64,000 nt of DNA. Source: Pseudomonas sp. SDI. GTDB lineage: Bacteria; Pseudomonadota; Gammaproteobacteria; Pseudomonadales; Pseudomonadaceae. Shown here piece by piece: positions 49,005-57,214 of this stretch. The notes below the pieces were generated by a model, which had not been told where the DNA came from, did not search any database, and saw only the letters and a list, made by a program, of their open reading frames with translations. The stretch lies in assembly GCF_003105155.1 (NCBI RefSeq), contig NZ_QETK01000030.1, forward strand, positions 1 through 64,000, read 5' to 3'. The stretch's first letter is position 1. Each line of letters starts with the position of its first letter. Both the position numbers and the translations under genes were made by a program.

Positions 49005-49661
49005 ATGGCACTTTCCCGCGAACAAATGGCCCAGCGCGTCGCCCGCGAACTCAAGGACGGCTACTACGTCAACCTCGGTATCGGCATCCCGACCCTGGTG
49101 GCCAACTATGTACCGGACAACATCGACGTGATGCTGCAGTCGGAAAACGGCCTGCTCGGCATGGGTGAATTCCCCACCGAAGCGCAGCTCGATGCCGACA
49201 TGATCAACGCCGGCAAGCAGACCGTGACGGCGCGTACCGGTGCTTCGATCTTCAACTCTGCCGAATCTTTCGCGATGATTCGCGGCGGCCATGTCGACCT
49301 CACCGTGCTCGGTGCCTTCGAGGTGGACGTGGAGGGCAACATTGCCTCGTGGATGATCCCGGGCAAGCTGGTCAAGGGCATGGGCGGGGCGATGGACCTG
49401 GTGGCTGGTGCCGACAACATCATCGTCACCATGACCCATGCCTCCAAGGACGGCGAGTCCAAGCTGCTGAGCAAGTGCAGCCTGCCGCTGACCGGCGCCG
49501 GCTGCATCCGCAAGGTGCTGACCGACCTGGCCTACCTGGAAATCGAAAACGGCGCGTTCATCCTGCGCGAGACGGCGCCGGGGGTGAGCGTCGAGGAGAT
49601 CGTCGCCAAGACCGCAGGCAAGCTGATCGTGGCCGACGATGTGAAAGAGATGAGCTTCTGA
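49005..49661 (+). CDS. 3-oxoacid CoA-transferase, subunit B
   Basis: 218 aa beta subunit. Contains the catalytic glutamate in the family motif VMLQSENGLLGMG (Glu near residue 46), NLGIGIPTLVANYVP, and the tail motif AGCIRKVLTDLAYLEIENGAFIL. The Glu forms the covalent CoA thioester. Encoded directly after subunit A and followed by a strong hairpin terminator at 49687. With the thiolase/dehydrogenase at 40.8-42.9 kb it would complete acetoacetate utilisation. Confidence 0.93.
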   Translation: MALSREQMAQRVARELKDGYYVNLGIGIPTLVANYVPDNIDVMLQSENGLLGMGEFPTEAQLDADMINAGKQTVTARTGASIFNSAESFAMIRGGHVDLTVLGAFEVDVEGNIASWMIPGKLVKGMGGAMDLVAGADNIIVTMTHASKDGESKLLSKCSLPLTGAGCIRKVLTDLAYLEIENGAFILRETAPGVSVEEIVAKTAGKLIVADDVKEMSF

Positions 49662-49686
49662 CCTGACCTGCTGCTCTGCCTGCGTT

Positions 49687-49719
49687 GGCCCTATCGCCGG
49701 CCGTGCCGGCGATAGGGCC
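49687..49719. terminator. Strong hairpin terminator after the CoA-transferase operon
   Basis: GGCCCTATCGCCGGC and its perfect reverse complement (15-bp stem) are separated by CGT. It lies 26 bp past the stop of subunit B and before the 3' end of the opposing DapA-like gene, so it can terminate both. Only a weak T-rich tail (ATTGTC) follows. Confidence 0.75.
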
Positions 49720-49790
49720 ATTGTCTGGGCGATCTGGGCGCAGCGGCTGGCCTTGCACGGGGCCAGCCCGGTGCCACCGGCCGCGGTTTT

Positions 49791-50675
49791 TTAGCGCAAG
49801 GCCTCCAGCAGTTGCGCCAGGCGTGCCTGGCCGGCTGCATCCAGGGCGAACACCGGCTTGCGTGGTGCACCCATGTCCAGTCCGGTCAGGGCCAGGCCGG
49901 CCTTGATCGTCGCCGGTAAGCCGCCCTTGAGAATGAACTCGAGCAGCGGCAACTGCCGGTAGAACAGCGCCTGCGCCTGTCCCAGGTCGTTGCTCAGCAC
50001 CGCCTGATACAACTGCTGGTTCAACGCTGGAATCAGGTTGGCCGCCGCTGTGCACCAGCCCGTCGCCCCGGCCACGAATGCCTCCAGCGCCAACGGGTTG
50101 CAGCCGTTATAGAACGGTACCTGGCCTTCGCCCAGTTGCTGCAGCTTGTGCATGCGCTGAATGTCGCCGCTGCTTTCCTTGACCATGGTGACATTGTCGA
50201 CCTCGGCGACGATGCGCAGGATCAGTTCCACCGACATGTCGGTGCCGCTAGTGGCCGGGTTGTTGTAGAGCATGATCGGTGTGTCGACGCAGTCGCCAAT
50301 GTTGCGGTAGTGCTGCAGGATTTCCGCTTCGCTGAGCTTCCAGTACGCCGCCGGTAACACCATCAGCGCGTCGGCGCCATGCTGCTCGGCGTAGCGCGCG
50401 CGGCGCATGGCGCTGGCGGTGGTCAGGTCGGACACGCTGACGATGCTCGGCACCCGCCCGGCAATGTGCGCCAGGCTGAACGCGGCCACCTCATCCCATT
50501 CGCGGTCGCTCAGGTAGGCACCTTCGCCCGTGCTGCCCAGCGGTGCGATGGCCTGCACGCCGCCGGCGATCAGGCGCTCGATCGACTGGCCGAGGGCCGC
50601 CAGGTCAAGCCGCTCGCCGTCGGCGCTGAATGGGGTGACGGTGTAGCCGATAATGCCGTGAAAATGGGTGGTCAT
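49791..50675 (-). CDS. DapA-family lyase/synthase of unknown substrate
   Basis: 294 aa from the ATG at 50675. Schiff-base Lys in VTMVKESSGDIQ (near 163), Tyr in IMLYNNPATSG (near 135), and GSTGEGAYLSDREW. It is not DapA of lysine synthesis by context: it follows a class II aldolase/adducin gene by 20 bp. Relatives cleave or dehydrate keto-sugar acids such as 5-dehydro-4-deoxyglucarate or 2-keto-3-deoxy acids. The specific activity is open. It is unrelated at the operon level to the other DapA-family gene, lhpC. Confidence 0.85.
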   Translation of the reverse strand: MTTHFHGIIGYTVTPFSADGERLDLAALGQSIERLIAGGVQAIAPLGSTGEGAYLSDREWDEVAAFSLAHIAGRVPSIVSVSDLTTASAMRRARYAEQHGADALMVLPAAYWKLSEAEILQHYRNIGDCVDTPIMLYNNPATSGTDMSVELILRIVAEVDNVTMVKESSGDIQRMHKLQQLGEGQVPFYNGCNPLALEAFVAGATGWCTAAANLIPALNQQLYQAVLSNDLGQAQALFYRQLPLLEFILKGGLPATIKAGLALTGLDMGAPRKPVFALDAAGQARLAQLLEALR

Positions 50676-50695
50676 GGAAACGTGCTCCGTAGTAA

Positions 50696-51478
50696 TCAGT
50701 TCAGGCAATCGGCATGCGCGCGCAGGCACTGGCGGGCATAGTAATTGAACGCGGCGCTGTGCCGCTTGGGCCGGGCAATCCAGTCATGTGCTTCACGGCC
50801 CAGTTCCGGTGTGATCGGCTTGATCTGCCCGGCCGCCATCGCCAGCAGTTGCAGCTTGGCCGCGCGCTCGATCAGTTGGGCAATCACACAGGCTTCCTCG
50901 ATCGAGGCGCCCGTCGCCAGCTGGCCGTGGTGCGAAAGCAGGATCGCGCGTTTGTTGCCCAGCGCCGCGCTGATGATCGCGCCTTCCTCGTTGCCCACCG
51001 GCACGCCAGGCCAGGCTTCGAGGAACGCGCAGTCGTCGTACAGCGGACAGAGGTCCATGTGCGAAACCTGCAGCGGTACCTCAAGCATCGACAGCGCTGC
51101 GACGTGGGTCGGGTGGGTGTGAATGATGCAGTTCACATCCGGCCGCGCGCGGTACACCCAGCTGTGGAAACGGTTGGCCGGGTTGGGCATGCCTGCGCCT
51201 TCGAGCACCTCAAGGTCCTCGTTGACCAGCAGCAGGTTGCTGGCGCTGATTTCGTCGAAACCCAGCCCCAGTTGCTGGGTGTAGAACGTGCCCGGTTGCA
51301 CGCCACGGGCACTGATCTGCCCGGCCAGGCCGGAGTCGTGACCGTTGTCGAAGAGAATCCGGCAGGTCAGTGCCAGCTTTTCTCGCACAGTCCACGTATT
51401 ATCCGCGAGCGAGCCTTGCATCTGCGCCAGGGCCTGCTTGAGCAGTTGGTCCTTGGGGAGTGCTAATGTCTTGGCCAT
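50696..51478 (-). CDS. Class II aldolase/adducin family protein
   Basis: 260 aa. Zinc-site histidines in CIIHTHPTHVAALS (near 118-131) and the later HH in LLSHHGQLATG, as in fuculose-phosphate aldolase-like enzymes and the non-phosphate 3-dehydro-sugar or aldol lyases. Hydrophobic core EISASNLLLVNEDLEVLEG matches the family. First gene of a two-gene operon with the DapA-like gene. About 100 bp upstream lies a perfect TGACAC-AAA-GTGTCA type palindrome, and the divergent XRE-cupin regulator probably controls it. Confidence 0.88.
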   Translation of the reverse strand: MAKTLALPKDQLLKQALAQMQGSLADNTWTVREKLALTCRILFDNGHDSGLAGQISARGVQPGTFYTQQLGLGFDEISASNLLLVNEDLEVLEGAGMPNPANRFHSWVYRARPDVNCIIHTHPTHVAALSMLEVPLQVSHMDLCPLYDDCAFLEAWPGVPVGNEEGAIISAALGNKRAILLSHHGQLATGASIEEACVIAQLIERAAKLQLLAMAAGQIKPITPELGREAHDWIARPKRHSAAFNYYARQCLRAHADCLN

Positions 51479-51579
51479 GGGGAATGTCCTCGGTGGCTTG
51501 ATGGGGCGTCAGGGCTGACCCGTCCCGGTTGCTTGGAAGGTGAGTGGGGCGGTCAACCAGATGACACAATAAAGGCTAT

Positions 51580-51596
51580 ATGACACAAAGTGTCAT
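51580..51596. promoter_or_regulatory. Operator ATGACAC-AAA-GTGTCAT for the XRE-cupin regulator
   Basis: A perfect 7-bp inverted repeat around AAA, with another direct half-copy ATGACACAAT at 51561-51570. It sits in the divergent region between the class II aldolase operon and the XRE-cupin gene, 46 bp before the latter's ATG, and is placed to control both. Confidence 0.75.
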
Positions 51597-51641
51597 AGGC
51601 AAGTAAAATGTTGCCCGCAGCACGGGGAAAATCTGCATCAC

Positions 51642-52184
51642 ATGTCTATGCGATTGAAAGTATTGAGAAAAAAACTCGGCATGACCCTTGAAGGGTTGGC
51701 CGAAAAAACCGCCATGACCAAGAGCTACCTGTCCAAGGTCGAGCGCGGACTGAACACGCCGTCGATTGCCGCGGCGCTGAAACTGGCGCGGGCGCTGAAC
51801 GTCAACGTCGAGGAACTGTTCGCCGAGGACCAGCCCGGCCAGTCGCGCTACAGCCTGGTGCGTAGCGGTGAGCGCCAGGCACTCTCGGGTAGCAGCGGCG
51901 GCCCTGGTTATGCGGTGCTGGCCAACCAGATCAGCCAGCGCAGCCTGCTGCCGTTCATCATCTGCCCGCCGATGGATTTCAGCGATTCGACCTTCAAGGA
52001 GCACCTGGGCGAAGAGTTTCTGTTCGTTCACGAAGGGCAGGTGGAAGTCGATTTCATGAACGAGCGGGTGCTGCTCGAACGCGGCGATGCGCTGTATTTC
52101 AATGCCCAGACTCCTCACCGGCTGCGCTCGGTCGGCGAGGTTCAGGCGCAATTGCTGGTGGTGGTGCACGACGCTGCCGAATAA
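51642..52184 (+). CDS. XRE-family regulator with cupin sensor domain
   Basis: 180 aa. HTH at about residues 5-62 (LGMTLEGLAEKTAMTKSYLSKVERGLNTPSIAAALKLARAL), cupin-2 domain at about 105-175 (GEEFLFVHEGQVEVDFMNERVLLERGDALYFNAQTPHRL). Such proteins (PuuR-like) sense small metabolites through the cupin. It is divergent from the aldolase/DapA-like operon with the TGACAC palindrome between them, and is followed 18 bp later by an AraC gene. Confidence 0.92.
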   Translation: MSMRLKVLRKKLGMTLEGLAEKTAMTKSYLSKVERGLNTPSIAAALKLARALNVNVEELFAEDQPGQSRYSLVRSGERQALSGSSGGPGYAVLANQISQRSLLPFIICPPMDFSDSTFKEHLGEEFLFVHEGQVEVDFMNERVLLERGDALYFNAQTPHRLRSVGEVQAQLLVVVHDAAE

Positions 52185-52202
52185 GGCTCAGGAGCGCAAT
52201 TG

Positions 52203-52988
52203 ATGGCAACGCTTTCGCAGTTCTGGCGCGACCCGGCGCTGCCGTTCATCGAGGCCCGCGGCGTCGCCGACGGGCGTGCGGTGTGCTACGCACGGCACTC
52301 CCATGCGACGTTTTCGATTGGTGCGATCACTGCCGGGCGCAGCACCTACCTCAACGGCGAGCACTGGCAGGAGGTCGAGCGCGGTACGGTGGTGCTGATG
52401 AACCCCGGCGCCGTGCATGCCTGCAATCCGATAGCCGCGCAGCCGTGGTCGTACCTGATGCTCTATGTCGATATGGCCTGGTTGGTCGGGCGCGGCTTCG
52501 AGCCATTGCAGGCAACGTCCAGTCACTCGCCGCAACTGTTTGCGGCGCTCACCGGGCTGTATGCGCAACTGATCGACGAGCGCCTCGCCAGCGCGCACAA
52601 GCGCAGTGCCTGCGAAGGTTTTTTCGATGAGCTGCGTGAGCAGTTGCAGGCCGCACCGATGGCTACCGGGCTGGGCAACCAGCGTCTTGAGCGGGCGGCT
52701 GCGTTCATTCGCGCGCATTGCACCGAGCCACTCAAGCTGGAAGACATCGGCGCGGCGGCCGGGCTGTCGACGTCCTACCTGATTCGCGCATTCAAGCAGC
52801 AGTACGGGCAGACGCCGCATGGCTACCTGCTGGACCAGCGCGTGCAGTTCGCCCGGGCGCAACTACGCGAGGGCAAGCTGATTGCCGAGGTTGCGCTGGA
52901 GGCCGGCTTTGCCGATCAGGCCCACTTGCAGCGGGCCTTCAAGCAGCACCTGGCGGTTACCCCCGGTCACTATCGCTCAGCTCGGTAG
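52203..52988 (+). CDS. AraC-family regulator (cupin N-terminus)
   Basis: 261 aa from the ATG at 52203 with GGAG 8 bp ahead (an in-frame TTG at 52200 is adjacent). N-terminal AraC-binding cupin about 25-140 (ARHSHATFSIGAITAGRSTYL), C-terminal double HTH about 165-261 (LEDIGAAAGLSTSYLIRAFKQQYGQTPHGYL, then EVALEAGFADQAHLQRAFKQHLAV). Its 3' end overlaps the convergent LysE gene by 12 bp. The layout matches AraC proteins that control a neighbouring amino-acid exporter, so LysE is a likely target. Confidence 0.9.
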   Translation: MATLSQFWRDPALPFIEARGVADGRAVCYARHSHATFSIGAITAGRSTYLNGEHWQEVERGTVVLMNPGAVHACNPIAAQPWSYLMLYVDMAWLVGRGFEPLQATSSHSPQLFAALTGLYAQLIDERLASAHKRSACEGFFDELREQLQAAPMATGLGNQRLERAAAFIRAHCTEPLKLEDIGAAAGLSTSYLIRAFKQQYGQTPHGYLLDQRVQFARAQLREGKLIAEVALEAGFADQAHLQRAFKQHLAVTPGHYRSAR

Positions 52989-53564
52989 CAGGTACGCCGC
53001 GCTGGCCACCAGCATCAGCGCCAGGCTGCGGTTGAACATGCGCATGCGCCGGGGCTCTTGCAGGTGGCGGCGCACCACGGTGCCGGCCCAGGCCCAGCAG
53101 GCCACCGACAGGTAGCAGATCACCAGGTAGATCAGCGTGAACTGCCAGAGCAGGGCGGTCTCGCCCTGACCGACGAAGGCCCCGACCCCGGCCACGCAGG
53201 CCAGCCAGGCCTTGGGGTTGAGCCACTGCATCACGGCGCCGCCGAGCATCGACGGCGGGCGGTTGTCCTGGCCGTCACCCAGGCGGCCGTCGTCGCGCGT
53301 CAGCTTCCAGGCCATGTACAGCAGGAACAGTACTCCGGCCCAGTACAGTGCGCCGGTCAGCCCCGGCCAGCGTTCGAGCAGGGCGTGCAGGCCGAGGCCG
53401 ATCAGCATCAGTAGCAGGCAGAAGCCCAGGGTGGCGCCGGTGACGTGGCGCATGGCCGGGCGCAGGCCATGACGGGCGCCGGCCGCGAGGGCGACGATGT
53501 TCACCGGGCCGGGGGAAATGGAGGCGGCCAGGGCAAAGGCGGCCATTGAAAGCATCAGGCTCAT
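52977..53564 (-). CDS. LysE/RhtB-family amino acid exporter
   Basis: 195 aa inner-membrane protein with about six spans, starting MLSMAAFALAASISPGPVNIVALAAGARHGLRPAM, the RhtB/LysE signature (SPGPxN, then GxRxGxRPAM). The conserved GATLGF and NPKAWLACV segments follow. It exports an amino acid or related compound. Convergent with and overlapping the AraC gene by 12 bp. Substrate unknown. Confidence 0.92.
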   Translation of the reverse strand: MSLMLSMAAFALAASISPGPVNIVALAAGARHGLRPAMRHVTGATLGFCLLLMLIGLGLHALLERWPGLTGALYWAGVLFLLYMAWKLTRDDGRLGDGQDNRPPSMLGGAVMQWLNPKAWLACVAGVGAFVGQGETALLWQFTLIYLVICYLSVACWAWAGTVVRRHLQEPRRMRMFNRSLALMLVASAAYLLPS

Positions 53565-53891
53565 GAAGGTCTCGCAGGTGGGTGGGAGGTGGGCGCTAGG
53601 CTAGGCAATCGGGGCGGCGGGGTATTGAACAAAATTGCTCTTGGCTTGCGTTCGGTGGGGCATTCATCGCGGGACGAGCCCGCGCCCACAGAACAGTCTC
53701 CGGTTCTGGCGTTTCTCTGGGAGTGGGCGCGTCCGGCGATGCTTTTCTGGCTCAGCGTTTGGCCAGATCGTCGCCACTTGGCCGATGGACACCCCACAAT
53801 CCCCATGTCAGCTTCGCCCAAGTCCCACTCGGTGTGTCACATGGACGTTGTCGCCCAGGGGCTTTTCCTATAACAACAAGGATGTCTTCCT
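53565..53891. other. Gene-free region between LysE gene and lipase
   Basis: 327 bp. It holds the REP pair at 53665-53743 and, near the lipase, a possible promoter (TTGTCG, 15 bp, TATAAC at 53869-53874) with an AAGGA ribosome site at 53878. No convincing ORF or RNA is seen in the rest. Confidence 0.5.
53665..53743. repeat. Inverted REP pair
   Basis: CATCGCGGGACGAGCCCGCG...CCCACAG and the inverse CTGGGAGTGGGCGCGTCCGG...CGATG, with an inner TCTCCGGTTCTGG spacer. A typical doublet, upstream of the lipase gene. Confidence 0.75.
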
Positions 53892-55736
53892 ATGGCTGCC
53901 TTCGATTACCGCAACCTCGATTCGACTGCCTCCAAAGCCTTGTTCAGCGACGCCATGGCCCTGTCGCTGTACGCTTACCACAACCTCGACCAGGGCTTGG
54001 CTGTCGGTTACCAGCAGTACGGTTTTGGTCTCGGCCTGCCGGCCACCCTGGTCAAGGCCCTGATCGGCGGCAGCGACGCCCAGGGTGCAATCCCCGGCAT
54101 CCCGTGGAACCCCGACAGCGAAGCCGCCGCACTGGCTGCCGTCAAAGCTGCCGGTTGGACACCGATCAGTGCCAGCCAGCTCGGCTACCAGGGCAAGACC
54201 GATTTTCGCGGGACCTTCTACGGCGAGAAGCCCGGCTTCGACAGCGCCCAGGTAGAGATCCTCGGTAAATACGACAGCAACGGCCAGCTCAGCGCCATCG
54301 GCATCGGTTTTCGCGGCACCAGCGGGCCGCGCGAATCGCTGCTGGGCGACACCATCACCGACGCCATCCACGACCTGATGGCCGCCCTCGGTCCGGCCGA
54401 CTTTGCCAAGCACTACGTAGCCAACGCCTTCGGCAACTTGCTCGGCGATGTGGCGGCGTATGCCCGCAGCCACGGCCTCAGCGGCCAGCACATCACCGTC
54501 AGCGGCCACAGCCTTGGCGGCCTGGCGGTCAACAGCCTGGCCGAACTGAGCAAGGCGCAGTGGGGCGGCTTCTACCATGACGCCAAGTACGTGGCTTTCG
54601 CCTCGCCGACCCAGGCCAGCGATCCGTCGCAGGTGCTGAACATCGGCTACGAGAACGACCCGGTGTTCCGCGCCCTTGATGGCACCCAACTGACCTGGGC
54701 CTCGCTGGGCGTGCACGACGCGGCCAAGCCGTCGAGCACCGACAACATCGTCAACTTCAACGACCATTATGCTTCGACCGCTTGGAACCTGTTGCCGTAC
54801 TCCATCGGCAATGTCTCCAACTGGCTGGCACATTTGCCCAGCGCCTATGGCGACGGCCTGGGGCGGGTGCTCAACTCGGCGTTCTACGAATGGACCGGCA
54901 AGGATTCGACCATCGTGGTCAGCAATCTGTCCGATGTCAGCCGTGGCTCGACCTGGGTCGAAGACCTCAACCGCAATGCCGAGCAGCACACGGGCAGCAC
55001 CTTCATCGTCGGCTCGCAAGGCGCCGACCTGCTGCAGGGCGGGCGCTGCAACGACTACCTGGACGGCGGCGCCGGCAACGACACCTTCCGCGACCAGGGC
55101 GGCTACAACCTGATCCACGGCGGCGGCGGGCACGACACCTTGCTACTGGGCGATTCGCTGCGCGATCTGGCTATCGCCCGCGATGCCGACGGTACGCTGT
55201 ACGTGCGCGATGCGGCAGGTGGCATCAGCCTTGTCCAGCAGGTGGAGACGCTGGTGAGCCAGGAGTCGAACTGGGTGTTCTTCAGCAAGGATGTCAGCCA
55301 TCAGGTGGCGGTGGAGGGCCTGCTCTCCAACGGCAAGGTCGAGGCGTATGCCTTGTCCCGGAGCGGCACGGCGGGCAACGACCTGCTGACGGCGACGGAC
55401 AAGGGCAGTTGGCTGTTCGGCCTGGACGGCAACGACCGCCTGGTGGGCGGGCGCGGCGACGATGTATTGGTCGGCGGCACTGGCAACGACGTGCTGGTGT
55501 CCGGCGGCGGGCGCGATACCTTTCTGTTCAGTGGGCATTTTGGCCAGGATCGGGTGCACGGCTACCAGACCGGCGACAAGCTGGTGTTTATCGGGGTCGA
55601 CGGCGGGACCACGGCGCCGGATTACCGGGCGCACCTGAGCCAGGTGGGCAATGACGCGGTGCTGAAGTTTGGCGCGGATTCGGTGACCCTGGTCGGGGTC
55701 GCGGCGGGGAGTCTGGGGGAGGTTGTGATTGCTTGA
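53892..55736 (+). CDS. RTX family I.3 lipase / polyurethanase
   Basis: Secreted esterase of 614 aa. The N-terminal catalytic domain (to about 370) has Ser near 207 in GHSLGGLAVNSL and the family opening FDYRNLDSTASKALFSDAMALSLYAYH. Two RTX Ca-binding blocks follow: about 375-412 (DYLDGGAGNDTF, NLIHGGGGHDTL) and about 500-550 (DGNDRLVGGRGDDVLVGGTG). The C-terminus ends in a hydrophobic/acidic type I secretion signal (GSLGEVVIA). In the first RTX block one position is Cys (GGRCNDYL). Relatives degrade triglycerides and polyester polyurethane. No AprDEF/TliDEF exporter genes lie within this window, so secretion genes must be elsewhere. Confidence 0.92.
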   Translation: MAAFDYRNLDSTASKALFSDAMALSLYAYHNLDQGLAVGYQQYGFGLGLPATLVKALIGGSDAQGAIPGIPWNPDSEAAALAAVKAAGWTPISASQLGYQGKTDFRGTFYGEKPGFDSAQVEILGKYDSNGQLSAIGIGFRGTSGPRESLLGDTITDAIHDLMAALGPADFAKHYVANAFGNLLGDVAAYARSHGLSGQHITVSGHSLGGLAVNSLAELSKAQWGGFYHDAKYVAFASPTQASDPSQVLNIGYENDPVFRALDGTQLTWASLGVHDAAKPSSTDNIVNFNDHYASTAWNLLPYSIGNVSNWLAHLPSAYGDGLGRVLNSAFYEWTGKDSTIVVSNLSDVSRGSTWVEDLNRNAEQHTGSTFIVGSQGADLLQGGRCNDYLDGGAGNDTFRDQGGYNLIHGGGGHDTLLLGDSLRDLAIARDADGTLYVRDAAGGISLVQQVETLVSQESNWVFFSKDVSHQVAVEGLLSNGKVEAYALSRSGTAGNDLLTATDKGSWLFGLDGNDRLVGGRGDDVLVGGTGNDVLVSGGGRDTFLFSGHFGQDRVHGYQTGDKLVFIGVDGGTTAPDYRAHLSQVGNDAVLKFGADSVTLVGVAAGSLGEVVIA

Positions 55737-55800
55737 GGAAGCCGGGGGCTGCCAGGCAGCCCCCTCGCGGGACGAATCGGATCGCCGCGCGACAGCTTCA

Positions 55801-57075
55801 CTACCGACTGGCGTCGAGCGCTTGCGCCAGATCCGCGACGATGTCATCGAAGTGCTCGATGCCAATCGACAACCGCACCATGTCCCGCGGCACCCCGGCC
55901 TTCTCCAGCTCTTCGTCGTTCAACTGACGGTGCGTGGTCGACGCCGGATGGCAGGCCAGCGACTTGGCATCGCCGATGTTCACCAGCCGCACCACCAGTT
56001 TCAGCGCATCGATAAAGCGCGCCCCCGCTTCCTGTCCACCCTTGATGCCGAACGACAGGATCGAGGCCGGCTTGCCTGCCGTATAGCGCAGCGCCAGGGC
56101 ATGCTCGGGATGCTCTTCCAGGCCGGCATAGTTCACCCAGGCCACCTGCTCGTGCGCCTGCAGATAGCGCGCAACCTTAAGTGCGTTCTCGGTGTGGCGC
56201 TCCATGCGCAGCGCCAGGGTTTCCAGGCCCTGCAGGATCAGGAAGGCATTGAATGGCGAGAGGGCCGCGCCGGTGTTGCGCAGCGGCACCACCCGGCAGC
56301 GGCCGATGAACGCCGCCGGGCCGAACGCCTCGGTGTAGGTCACGCCGTGGTAGGAGGCGTCGGGAGTGTTCAGCAGCGGGAACCGCGCCGGGTGCTCGGC
56401 CCAGGGGAATTTCCCCGAGTCGATGACGATCCCGCCGATGCTGGTACCGTGCCCACCGATGTACTTGGTCAGCGAGTGCACGACGATGTCGGCGCCGTGC
56501 TCGAACGGCCGGCAGAGGATCGGCGTGGCCACGGTGTTGTCGACGATCAGCGGCACGCCATGGCGGTGCGCGGCGTCGGCCAGGGCTTGCAGGTCGACGA
56601 TATTGCCCGCCGGGTTACCGATCGATTCGCAGAACACCGCCTTGGTGCGCTCGTCGATCAGTGCTTCGAGTGCCGCGATGTCGTCGTGCGCGGCAAAGCG
56701 GGTCTGAATACCGAAGCGTGGCAGGGTGTGTGCCAGCAGGTTGTAGGTGCCGCCATACAGCTTGGCCACCGAGACGATGTTGTCGCCGGCTTCGGCCACG
56801 GTCTGGATCGCGTAGGTGATCGCGGCCATGCCTGAGGCCACGGCCAGCGCGCCAACCCCGCCTTCGAGCGCAGCCATGCGCTGCTCGAGGACGTCGTTGG
56901 TCGGGTTCATGATGCGTGAATAGATGTTGCCGGCGACCTTGAGGTCGAAAAGGTCCGCGCCATGCTGGGTGTCGTCGAAGGCAAAGGAGGTGGTCTGGTA
57001 GATCGGAACCGCCACTGCGCGGGTGGTAGGGTCTGGGCTGAAGCCCGCGTGAATCGCCAACGTTTCCAGCTTCAT
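55801..57075 (-). CDS. metY: O-acetylhomoserine aminocarboxypropyltransferase
   Basis: PLP enzyme of 424 aa that makes homocysteine from O-acetyl- or O-succinylhomoserine and sulfide. Start ATG at 57075; the extension to 57114 has no ribosome site. N-terminus ETLAIHAGFSPDPTTRAVAVPIYQTTSFAFDD, YSRIMNPTNDVLEQRMA, PLP-binding Lys in VVHSLTKYIGGHGTSIGG (near 210), and C-terminal LVRLVNIGDAKSLACHPASTTH, the MetY-type end. Single gene, divergent from the SulP gene across 140 bp. A sulfur role would fit a nearby anion transporter, but the link is only positional. Confidence 0.93.
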   Translation of the reverse strand: MKLETLAIHAGFSPDPTTRAVAVPIYQTTSFAFDDTQHGADLFDLKVAGNIYSRIMNPTNDVLEQRMAALEGGVGALAVASGMAAITYAIQTVAEAGDNIVSVAKLYGGTYNLLAHTLPRFGIQTRFAAHDDIAALEALIDERTKAVFCESIGNPAGNIVDLQALADAAHRHGVPLIVDNTVATPILCRPFEHGADIVVHSLTKYIGGHGTSIGGIVIDSGKFPWAEHPARFPLLNTPDASYHGVTYTEAFGPAAFIGRCRVVPLRNTGAALSPFNAFLILQGLETLALRMERHTENALKVARYLQAHEQVAWVNYAGLEEHPEHALALRYTAGKPASILSFGIKGGQEAGARFIDALKLVVRLVNIGDAKSLACHPASTTHRQLNDEELEKAGVPRDMVRLSIGIEHFDDIVADLAQALDASR

Positions 57076-57214
57076 GCAGTCATTCCTTGAGCGTGGGTGG
57101 AAAGCGTCGAGCATGCGACGCCAGCCCGACGCCGGTCAAGCACGTGCCCTGGGTCGACGAACACGGTAAGCTTGCTAACGTTTTTTGCCACCCTTCGTGC
57201 AATCCAGGTAATTC

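Noticed and set aside
55740..55800. REP element after the lipase gene
   Set aside because: Only a fragment (CCTCGCGGGACGAATCGG) is visible and no second arm; too weak to list.
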